45,196 nt of DNA from a virus. The position numbers and the translations under genes are program-made. The notes beneath the pieces were generated by a model. That model saw only the letters and a program-made list of their open reading frames with translations. It did no database searches and was not told where the DNA came from. This document shows, in pieces, positions 22,407 through 29,561 of this stretch. Numbering within the stretch: the stretch's first letter is position 1; every line of letters starts with the position of its first letter. Where the stretch lies: IMG/VR virus record IMGVR_UViG_3300037468_000342, positions 1 through 45,196 of that record; one strand, 5' to 3'.

Positions 22407-23179
22407 TCAAACATATCCCCGGTAATCGGGAATCTCCTGTATGGCTCGAGTGCCATTTTCTCCTGATCACCAAGGATGTGACTTTCATCGAATGGTTCAA
22501 ACATGGTCTGATAGTCACGGACACCTTGCGCCCTGATGGTGAACGGCTCCTGTGACTTCTTCTTGAGCATCACGAAGTTCTTGAAGCAACGGAGAACCTG
22601 TAACTTGATGGTCTTGAACTGGTCTGATGCGTGGTCATAGCCGGTATAATAGGTCATCCTGACGTTGTTGAACCCCGGCTTCGGGATGTTGTTGTGGAAT
22701 CGGATTTGAGTGAGTTCATCCTGCGTCCAGACCATGTAATCACCAGCAGCCGCGACACCTCTTGGGGTTCGTGTTGCCCATGCGGGGATGGCGGTCTGAC
22801 CTGCGGTGTCCTCCTCAACCGAGAGTGCGGCTCTTGTAACGCCATTAATGGTGCCAGTGAAGTAGAGATGGCTCAGGTAATAGTCCACATCCCCCGGCTT
22901 GTAATCACCAGAATTGTAAACGCCCGTGGAACCCCGGATATAGGGATAATCGTCACTCGTATAGGAACGCCCGGATTTGTATTCTACGACCAATGCGTTT
23001 GATGCAAGTGGATCGAAGGTAACAACTCTGCAAAACCTGTGGACAAGTTCTGCGATTGGGACTTGATATGTCCTGACGAAATCTGCCCACTCCGCCTCAT
23101 TCATCGTCCGTCCGGCTACCTTGAGGTCAGTGTAGGCGACCCCGGTGAATATCTCTACTTCGCTTGCATCAACATACAT
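22403..23179 (-). CDS. Head-tail adaptor protein
   Basis: A 258-residue protein. It begins MYVDASEVEIFTGVAYTDLK, followed by helices (EWADFVRTYQVPIAELVHRFCRVV), the layout of gp6/gp15-like adaptor proteins that bind the portal ring (short helical bundle with an inserted beta domain, here about residues 60-190). It overlaps the previous gene by 11 nt and the next by ATGA. The inserted beta domain is larger than usual. Confidence 0.6.
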   Translation of the reverse strand: MYVDASEVEIFTGVAYTDLKVAGRTMNEAEWADFVRTYQVPIAELVHRFCRVVTFDPLASNALVVEYKSGRSYTSDDYPYIRGSTGVYNSGDYKPGDVDYYLSHLYFTGTINGVTRAALSVEEDTAGQTAIPAWATRTPRGVAAAGDYMVWTQDELTQIRFHNNIPKPGFNNVRMTYYTGYDHASDQFKTIKLQVLRCFKNFVMLKKKSQEPFTIRAQGVRDYQTMFEPFDESHILGDQEKMALEPYRRFPITGDMFE

Positions 23180-23813
23180 CTTCTATCTTCTCCAATTCTG
23201 CCTTTGCCCACAGGCGGTTTTTATCGTAATTTGCCTTCTGTGAGGATATGAGTTCTGCCTTCTTCTTCATATCATATGATATGACGCAGTTATCGTCAGT
23301 GGGGTCAACCCCATACCATGTTCGGTACTCCTCGTTAATATCTGGTGCATCAGGGGAATTTTCCATATCATAGGTTGCCTGATTTGCCCTGCCTTTTGGA
23401 TACCAGTTGTTGGGATCCACGAAACATTCGTGGAATTGGAACTGGTTTGTTTTTTTGCATATTTGATAGAGGAACCACTCCCCCCTTTCAACGTAAAATA
23501 TGTCAGAAGCGTAGAGTCCTATTGCGTACTCAATAAGAGGTACTAGCAGTTTTGACCTCGATGGTCGGTGTTCGTTCTTTTTGTACTCTTCAAGAATCTC
23601 AAGCAGGATAGCCACATTTGGGTTCTTATAGGTGTTCTGCGTCCACCTCTTGTCTGTGGTAAAATTCAATCGGCTAAGTGCTTTAAGAAAGTCGCCACCT
23701 TTCTTTAGTTTGTTCACGGCGTTTACAATTTTGGCTTTGCATTCGACATGGAATTTAAAGTGAGATTCGTCAATTATCATTCCTGTCATCTCTGGTTTTA
23801 TTACCGATACCAT
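23169..23813 (-). CDS. Hypothetical virion-module protein
   Basis: A 214-residue mixed protein: helical N-terminus (HVECKAKIVNAVNKLKKGGDFLKALSRL), a middle with AIGLYASDIFYVERGEWFLYQICKKT, and an acidic Tyr/Asp-rich end. It is unrecognised. A perfect-core dispersed palindrome lies inside it at 23266..23285 and encodes CVISYDMK, so the site is conserved despite coding constraints. It may be a head completion protein, by position only. Confidence 0.6.
   Translation of the reverse strand: MVSVIKPEMTGMIIDESHFKFHVECKAKIVNAVNKLKKGGDFLKALSRLNFTTDKRWTQNTYKNPNVAILLEILEEYKKNEHRPSRSKLLVPLIEYAIGLYASDIFYVERGEWFLYQICKKTNQFQFHECFVDPNNWYPKGRANQATYDMENSPDAPDINEEYRTWYGVDPTDDNCVISYDMKKKAELISSQKANYDKNRLWAKAELEKIEDVC
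23266..23285. repeat. Dispersed palindrome, copy 6 (inside a gene)
   Basis: TTCATATCATATGATATGAC: the 18-bp core is a perfect inverted repeat. It lies in the 3' part of the 23169 gene, on the late arm. A weaker half-site (CCATATCATAGG) occurs about 95 bp to the right, near 23364. Confidence 0.82.
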
Positions 23814-23833
23814 GATGTTCCCCGTAAAAAAGA

Positions 23834-24040
23834 TTATGCAGAGGTAACCAACGCCCAGTCAGTTGAAGCCGTTGCGGCTGCGGCGATGTACATTTTACCT
23901 GCGGCATAATCAATACAAACGTCCCCGGCTCTTTCCGGGGTTTCGCTGTTAGCAATGCCATTAACGACGAAGAAGGTGACTCCACCTATCTTCGCCTTGT
24001 TGGGTAGGGCTCCAATACCCTGAAGTACTCTGTCGGTCAT
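23834..24040 (-). CDS. Small virion-associated protein
   Basis: A 68-residue protein with KIGGVTFFVVNGIANSE and AGDVCIDYAAGKMYIAAAATASTDWALVT. The last segment resembles a short beta-motif repeated in many phage capsid or fibre-associated proteins that end with 'iDyttgklYiatgtsastDW.lv'. It follows the 24052 gene closely. It is a minor head protein or decoration candidate. Confidence 0.6.
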   Translation of the reverse strand: MTDRVLQGIGALPNKAKIGGVTFFVVNGIANSETPERAGDVCIDYAAGKMYIAAAATASTDWALVTSA

Positions 24041-24051
24041 TCAGACCGCCC

Positions 24052-24564
24052 TCACTCGAACAGCCGTGCTTTCGGCTCTGCGGGCATGGGCGTGAACTCG
24101 AAGTCCACGATACCTGTGGTCGCTGCACCGAAGATTATCATGTTCTTGATGTACAGGACAACATCGTTAGCCACGTTTGCGGCTGCGGGGGTTGTGCCAA
24201 GACATCCACGAATGACGGTGAGTGTTGAAGCTGCCGCACCCTTTGCGGTCTCGTTGGTGACCAGCATGATTTCTCCACCAACGCCAGTCTGGACATAGTA
24301 CGGAAGCTGACGGGTGATGACGCCTGCATCGACCACAATCTCTGTGGTGTTTGCAGTATAGGCGGTTCCCACGTTGTTCACGACTGCTGTACCAAAGGTC
24401 AGAGTTGCTTCCTCTGCGCCAGTGTACAGGTGTGCGGTAAGCCCGCCAACACCCGGGTATGGGAGAACAATCCAGTCTGCGGTTGTCGCCTTTGTGAAGC
24501 GTCCAGAGACTCTGATTGCGCCCTGCCGGTTGAAGTATTTTGGAGTGATTTCTGCTGCTGCCAT
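24052..24564 (-). CDS. Probable capsid decoration / head protein
   Basis: A 170-residue Ala/Thr/Val-rich beta protein located directly after the major capsid gene. Segments such as LTFGTAVVNNVGTAY, TTEIVVDAGVITRQLPYYVQTG and GEIMLVTNETAKGA suggest a beta-barrel or sandwich. This position is usually held by decoration or head-stabilising proteins. GGAGGAAAAGAAATG precedes the start, a strong ribosome binding site consistent with abundant expression. Confidence 0.6.
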   Translation of the reverse strand: MAAAEITPKYFNRQGAIRVSGRFTKATTADWIVLPYPGVGGLTAHLYTGAEEATLTFGTAVVNNVGTAYTANTTEIVVDAGVITRQLPYYVQTGVGGEIMLVTNETAKGAAASTLTVIRGCLGTTPAAANVANDVVLYIKNMIIFGAATTGIVDFEFTPMPAEPKARLFE

Positions 24565-24576
24565 TTCTTTTCCTCC

Positions 24577-25893
24577 TTATGCGATTCCGAACACCCCTCC
24601 ATGGAGTGAGCTGGCGGCATCAATGTCGGACTTATCAACCATGGTCTCGGCGGCTGAGATTACTGCCTTCGAGCTGAGGTTGATCTTTGCAAGATCCTCG
24701 TACATATCCTGCCAAAGCGTTCTGCGGGCAATCAGGCGGGTATCAATGAGCATGATAGTTCCTGCACCTGCTGTCTGCGGCATGAACGCATGGGGAACGA
24801 GCGGGAGCCCGTCTGCACCGGGGAAGTTCAAGCTGAGCTTGGAGATTCCGGTTGCGAGTTCCTTGATAGGCTCGGTACGCATTTTCTGCCATTCGCCACG
24901 TCTCATAATGGCAAATACACGATAATCGCAGAGGGCGAGATTCGGCTGCATCCCGAACTTGACCATCGTGTTGTAGGTCTTGTCGAGATCCTCTTGCATC
25001 GTGTCATATGAGTTGCCACTTGAAGTTACCCAGGTCTGGTCGCCTGATGTTCCTGCAGTGTTAGCCTGAATCATCTGGTAGAGACCGTTGTACCCGACAT
25101 CCCCTGCGGCATATGCCGTGTGGAATGCAAACGTGGTGTCATTGACCGAGATATTTACCCCGAGCATAAGACGTTCACGGAGAGCCCGGAGTGCGTCCTG
25201 TGCAGCATCGATGCGGATTGCAAGCATGTCACGGGCGGGAACCTGTGCCAGACCGGCAAGCTGAGCTGCCTTGGTGACCCGGAGAACCGCATACAGGTAC
25301 TTGATGTACTGTGAACGGTTGTACGAGGTCATTTCGGATTCGGTGAAGTCCTGATCCTCAACACCGGGGAACGCCGAGCCCTGGTCGTATGGTCCCACAA
25401 TGTCGAAGTTCGCGGTCTTACCCTTGTTGGACTCCGAGGGGATGAGCGACTGAACTGGATATGGACGCTTGTACAGATAGGTGACATCCTGATCTGCGAT
25501 AACGTGCATGAAGTTCGAGCTGGTCGTCATGGCTTTCTTGAGTTCGCAGACATCGGGGAGTTCGTCCCAAAATGCCTTGCTGACATCATCGAGCCACTGG
25601 TTATAGTTCTTGTCGAGGGCTTTCTGAATCTTGTCAGTCATGTCTCCTTTGATGCCATGTTCAAAGATAGCGCATTTGACAAGTTCTGGATCCATGTTCG
25701 GGAGAAGCGGAACCATGTCCGTTCCTGCATCCAGAAAACGCTTCTGTGCATTGGCTATGTGAGCCTTTGAGATGGGAGTTCCATCTACCATTCCGGGCCA
25801 CATTGCTTCGCCGATAAGTGCAGCGTCGCTTGCGGCAGGGACGTAACGAGAGCCTGTACCGGCTCTGTATAACATTCGTGGATCGTACACCAT
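24577..25893 (-). CDS. Major capsid protein, HK97-type
   Basis: A 438-residue protein placed directly after the protease-scaffold gene. The N-terminal 150 residues are helical (delta-domain-like), then comes PYPVQSLIPSESNKGKTANFDI, the extended-loop/spine region with QDALRALRERLMLG, the A-domain segment TYNTMVKFGMQPNLALCDYRVFAIM, and the C-terminal GTIMLIDTRLIARRTLW. Together these match HK97-fold capsid proteins of archaeal tailed viruses. A delta-domain plus a separate scaffold suggests scaffold-assisted assembly. Fold assignment is from pattern and gene order. Confidence 0.85.
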   Translation of the reverse strand: MVYDPRMLYRAGTGSRYVPAASDAALIGEAMWPGMVDGTPISKAHIANAQKRFLDAGTDMVPLLPNMDPELVKCAIFEHGIKGDMTDKIQKALDKNYNQWLDDVSKAFWDELPDVCELKKAMTTSSNFMHVIADQDVTYLYKRPYPVQSLIPSESNKGKTANFDIVGPYDQGSAFPGVEDQDFTESEMTSYNRSQYIKYLYAVLRVTKAAQLAGLAQVPARDMLAIRIDAAQDALRALRERLMLGVNISVNDTTFAFHTAYAAGDVGYNGLYQMIQANTAGTSGDQTWVTSSGNSYDTMQEDLDKTYNTMVKFGMQPNLALCDYRVFAIMRRGEWQKMRTEPIKELATGISKLSLNFPGADGLPLVPHAFMPQTAGAGTIMLIDTRLIARRTLWQDMYEDLAKINLSSKAVISAAETMVDKSDIDAASSLHGGVFGIA

Positions 25894-25894
25894 T

Positions 25895-28336
25895 TTAAGC
25901 TCCTGCTTTCTTTGCTTTGGTAATTGCTGAAATCGCGGCTGCGTTGGACTGGATTACAGTACCGAGCTCCCCATCGCCTTCGCGTAGGATCACAGCCACA
26001 CCGGATTTCTGGACGGTTTCGTTTTCCATCTTGTCAATCCTTGCAGCAAGGTCAGCGTTTGCCTTCTTGAGTTCATCGAGCGATGCCTGATATGCCTTAG
26101 AGATGGTCTCCACCTCTGCGGCTACTTTCGCTTTTACAAGCGTGTCAACTTCTTCATCTTTCATGGTCTCAGTTCCTTTCGAGATTGCCTTTTCCTCCTC
26201 AGCTCCCGGGTTGTCCATACCTGCATGAACTTTCTCATCGGACTGCACAAGTTGTGCAACGATGGCAATAAGCCGGTCGAGCCGAGAGTTGATGTCGGGC
26301 ATTTCACCAGCCTTTTCCTCATCCTTGAACTGCTTTGTGGAATCGTCTGCGAAGAACTGTTTGTACTTCTCACCTTTTGGTGCAGGTTCAGGCGGGGTCT
26401 TTTTCGGTTGAGGTGCGCCGGGCTTGGTTCCAGTTGCAAGAGGTCTGGTTTCACCGGGTTTTGCATGGACGTTTGGCATTTCCGAATCTTCTGGTTCGGT
26501 ACGGAAAGAGCGACCTCCACCGGGAGCCGCGTTCATCTCCTTGTCTTTGACCGTTGCATGTCGTTTAACGTCCTTCGATTCGGTGTCCTTCACTTGAGAG
26601 GGCGGAATCTTTGCAACATTTTCCTTTGATTCCTCCTCTGATCCGAGTTTCTTGCCACCCTTGTCCTTTGGTGCTGGCGGTTGCTTCTTTGCGTTCTGCT
26701 TGAGTTTCGCATCACGCTCGCCAATTTCCTCCTCAGCCCAAGGTTTCTTCGGGTCTATCCGTGGCACAGCCGCAGTTGTGGACTCCTGTTTAAGACCAGC
26801 ATCACGGTCTTTCTTGTACCGTTCCTTCTCGTCTTTGGTTTCCCACTTGTGCTGTGACGGTTCGGGTGCTACCTTATCCTGCTTCGGGTCGGGTTCCTCG
26901 GGGTCGGCTTTTATGTCCACGCGAGCAACGTCTGGATTAAGACTTTCGTTGACCTGTGTTTGATTAACGTAGTCCTCCTTCTTCTGTTGTTCTGCGGCAA
27001 TTGCCTCTGCCTTCTGCTTCTGATAGCCGGGTTTGCCAGCCTCGTACTGGTCTTTCCAGTGTTGGACTTCCTCGGGAGATGTGGTCTTACGGTCTGTAAG
27101 ACTGATTTTTGGAACTGCCTTTTCTTCTGCACCGCCCTCTCCTACCTTTGAAGATAGGTGGATATGTGCAGCAAGCTTGTCCACATTGTCATATCCCCCA
27201 GGTGCGGGAGATACGGGTTCAACCTCAACATCTTCCCGGGTTTCACCGGCAGATGGCGCACCATATTCCCGTTCGGCTTCGGGGGGAAGTTCATACGACT
27301 CGCCCGGATCCTGTTTAGGAATATCGCCACCCTTGGCTTCCTGGTCTTTCTGGACGAGCCCCTCAATGATCATCTCGAGCTTGTCGAGCTTGGATTCAAT
27401 TGATTCTTCGGCATCGCCTTCAACAGAAGCTTCCTCAACCTCGTCGCCTTTCTTTTCCTCGTCTTTCTTCGGAGGCTGGTAGTTTCGACCCATAGAGTCG
27501 AACTTGCCCTTTTTGGGGATACCTCTCCCCGGCATCTCGATTTTACCCTTATCTACTTCATCATCGCTCATGTCCTCCCCCTTTCCTAAGTCCTGTCGCT
27601 CGTATTGAGGACAAGTACCTCTGCATTTCGTGTCCGTGCGTATGACCTCCCCTTTGCTGTTAATACGGTAACCTTTCTTATCGGGGTAGTCAGTCGCCGT
27701 GTGCATTAGAGAAGATTCTGTGGTTTCCGCCTTGATAAGCTCATCGTTTGCGGTGAAAACTACTTTACCGCCTTTTGCGATATAGAGGCTCGTTCCTTCA
27801 TTACGTGCCTTGTCATCACAAACGCTGATAGAATCAAGACGAAGTGCTGTGGTTATGCAGGGCTCCGTTCGCTGTCCGGGTCTTACCGCACATGCCTTGG
27901 AACCGCAGGTTCTCTTTCCGAAGAGTGAAACCTGATCGTAGTTACCCTTCTCGATGAGTTCCCACACATCGTTACAGTCATCCGTTGCCTTAATCAGACC
28001 TTCAAAATCGAAACTGCCATCGGAAAGCTCCACAACTCTTGTAACGATACCGACAGTCCTCTCCTTGTGGAAGTCATGGAGGATTGGAAGGTGAATAAAA
28101 TCAGGCACGGCGTTTCTTACTGCTTTACCTTCGATGTACTCTTGGTCTTTGTCCACCAAAGGTGTATGGAATTTTCCTTTGACCTTGCGTGGACTGTTGA
28201 GGATTTCTGCAGGGTCGAAGTCCCATACCTTCACAGCATCTCCGGCTTTCTTTATCTTCGGCTCACGTACTGCACCTCGCCCATTGATGCGCCCTATCGC
28301 CACATTTTGCATTGAGGGCGGGAAGATTGTGGGCAT
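25895..28336 (-). CDS. Prohead protease-scaffold fusion
   Basis: An 813-residue protein. Residues about 75-215 resemble XkdF/prohead-protease domains: LPILHDFHKERTVGIVTRVV with candidate catalytic His 87 or 90, DYEGLIK-like FDFEGLIKATDD, and YDQVSLFG with candidate Ser 137, then ALRLDSISVCDDKARNEG. From about residue 250 to the end it is low-complexity, highly charged Lys/Glu/Pro-rich sequence and coiled coil (VETISKAYQASLDELKKANADLAARIDKME), as expected for a scaffold. The unusually long linker (about 400 residues) is notable. It probably self-cleaves during head maturation. Confidence 0.75.
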   Translation of the reverse strand: MPTIFPPSMQNVAIGRINGRGAVREPKIKKAGDAVKVWDFDPAEILNSPRKVKGKFHTPLVDKDQEYIEGKAVRNAVPDFIHLPILHDFHKERTVGIVTRVVELSDGSFDFEGLIKATDDCNDVWELIEKGNYDQVSLFGKRTCGSKACAVRPGQRTEPCITTALRLDSISVCDDKARNEGTSLYIAKGGKVVFTANDELIKAETTESSLMHTATDYPDKKGYRINSKGEVIRTDTKCRGTCPQYERQDLGKGEDMSDDEVDKGKIEMPGRGIPKKGKFDSMGRNYQPPKKDEEKKGDEVEEASVEGDAEESIESKLDKLEMIIEGLVQKDQEAKGGDIPKQDPGESYELPPEAEREYGAPSAGETREDVEVEPVSPAPGGYDNVDKLAAHIHLSSKVGEGGAEEKAVPKISLTDRKTTSPEEVQHWKDQYEAGKPGYQKQKAEAIAAEQQKKEDYVNQTQVNESLNPDVARVDIKADPEEPDPKQDKVAPEPSQHKWETKDEKERYKKDRDAGLKQESTTAAVPRIDPKKPWAEEEIGERDAKLKQNAKKQPPAPKDKGGKKLGSEEESKENVAKIPPSQVKDTESKDVKRHATVKDKEMNAAPGGGRSFRTEPEDSEMPNVHAKPGETRPLATGTKPGAPQPKKTPPEPAPKGEKYKQFFADDSTKQFKDEEKAGEMPDINSRLDRLIAIVAQLVQSDEKVHAGMDNPGAEEEKAISKGTETMKDEEVDTLVKAKVAAEVETISKAYQASLDELKKANADLAARIDKMENETVQKSGVAVILREGDGELGTVIQSNAAAISAITKAKKAGA

Positions 28337-28342
28337 GGTTCC

Positions 28343-28672
28343 TCAGTATGTTGTCCAGTCGAGCTGATACGTTCCGGCTGCGCTGTTCTGTTTAACCGAA
28401 ATGACCACAATCGCATTGTAGGGAACTTCGGTAGTCGTAATTTCAATCTGCGTATTTGCCGCGATTGAGGTTTCTGCCTTACCGACCTTCGTTAATGTAC
28501 CAGCAAGGTAGATGTCCACCTTGTAATACATCGTCGATGTGCCATGGGTGTTTTTGAGGAAGGCAATGAACTTGCCTGTAACCCCATACCCACGAAGTTC
28601 TTGGCGCAGAGCTTCCTCATACACGCCAGACGTTGCGCCGGTTTTTGTTCCTGATACGTTTTGCTGTATCAT
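28343..28672 (-). CDS. Small beta-rich virion protein
   Basis: A 109-residue protein: a Thr/Gly-rich start, a helix (YEEALRQELRGYG), then strands (GKFIAFLKNTHGTSTMYYKVDIYLAGTLTKVGKAETSI split; IVVISVKQNSAAGTYQLDW). It could be a spike, decoration or turret-associated protein. It starts just after a dispersed palindrome and a GAGGT ribosome binding site and ends 6 bp before the protease gene. Unrecognised. Confidence 0.62.
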   Translation of the reverse strand: MIQQNVSGTKTGATSGVYEEALRQELRGYGVTGKFIAFLKNTHGTSTMYYKVDIYLAGTLTKVGKAETSIAANTQIEITTTEVPYNAIVVISVKQNSAAGTYQLDWTTY

Positions 28673-28678
28673 AAGTAC

Positions 28679-28698
28679 CTCATATCATATGATATGAT
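28679..28698. repeat. Dispersed palindrome, copy 7
   Basis: CTCATATCATATGATATGAT: an 18-bp perfect core. It fills the 26-bp gap between two late genes. On the minus strand it follows the stop of the 28699 gene and runs directly into GAGGT, the ribosome binding site of the 28343 gene, as copy 5 does for the candidate holin. Confidence 0.85.
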
Positions 28699-29484
28699 TC
28701 ACTCTAATGGTGGAGTACCCGTAAGTGTAATTGCAAAGTTGTCAGTTGTGAGCCACTTCGGGTTCTTGCCGACCTCATCAAACTGCCCGGTGTAGATGGT
28801 GATGATGTGCGTTCCCGGGACGTACCCTGCATTCCACAGGTTAAATCCAAAGGGCATACGTTCCCCAACCTTGTTCACTACTGCATTGAACACACCGCCA
28901 TCTACGGAGATTATGTCGGGCATCCACTTGACCATGGTCTTACCGTCAATGTCCATCTTGAGTGCGATGACACCAGTGGTTATGCCAATGAGGTCAAAGA
29001 ATAGATTTGGAACCTGATTGATGTTGAAGGTCAAAGACTGCTGAGGGACGTTCCCTGCGGCGGATCCGCCATAGATGCCTGCAACCTTCGCCCTGCCGCC
29101 CTGTTCTGTGCCGGTGCTACCTGCTGCAATCGGGGTAATAGTAGTTGTTGCGGCAACGGTTTTCTTTGCCTGAATAGTCCTCGAGCCCTGCTGGAACACG
29201 CCCATTATGACGGCGAATATGAGTGGCAGGATTGTCGCATAGTCCGGTATCTCCTGAAGCTGAATCATAATCTGATCCACGCCGGGGATTATGCCAGTAG
29301 TCAGGTATGCAATCACCGCAAGAAGGGCAACGTACCCGTAAGTCAGAGCGTACTTCTCAAGTGAGAACTGCTCTCCACCTGCAATTTTGCGGTAGATAAA
29401 CATGGTCGTTTCATAGATAATCCCCGCCACGAGTATAGCCCATGGGATGAGGGTCTGAATATTAACTGCAAATTCAAATACCAT
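28699..29484 (-). CDS. Membrane-anchored protein with C-terminal beta domain
   Basis: A 261-residue protein with three predicted membrane helices: about 8-31 (IQTLIPWAILVAGIIYETTM), 44-65 (ALTYGYVALLAVIAYLTTGI) and 83-100 (ILPLIFAVIMGVFQQG). A Thr/Ala/Gly linker then leads to a beta domain of about 120 residues (VPQQSLTFNINQVPNLFFDL through HIITIYTGQFDEVG). An integral membrane protein amid structural genes is unusual and may be a host-envelope anchor, superinfection-exclusion factor or injection protein. The ribosome binding site is part of a 16-bp palindrome. Confidence 0.7.
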   Translation of the reverse strand: MVFEFAVNIQTLIPWAILVAGIIYETTMFIYRKIAGGEQFSLEKYALTYGYVALLAVIAYLTTGIIPGVDQIMIQLQEIPDYATILPLIFAVIMGVFQQGSRTIQAKKTVAATTTITPIAAGSTGTEQGGRAKVAGIYGGSAAGNVPQQSLTFNINQVPNLFFDLIGITTGVIALKMDIDGKTMVKWMPDIISVDGGVFNAVVNKVGERMPFGFNLWNAGYVPGTHIITIYTGQFDEVGKNPKWLTTDNFAITLTGTPPLE

Positions 29485-29493
29485 ATCATTTCT

Positions 29494-29509
29494 CCTAAAG
29501 CGCTTTAGG
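29494..29509 (-). promoter_or_regulatory. 16-bp palindrome overlapping a ribosome binding site
   Basis: CCTAAAGCGCTTTAGG is a perfect 16-bp inverted repeat. On the late strand its right half ends in TTTAGGAGA, which contains the AGGAG ribosome binding site 9 nt before the ATG at 29484. A hairpin could hide that site in the mRNA; alternatively a dimeric protein could bind the DNA. Confidence 0.6.
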
Positions 29510-29561
29510 CTCCGAATTTCTCATCATTGCCTTCATAGTAGTTTTCATACCAATTCCGTTA

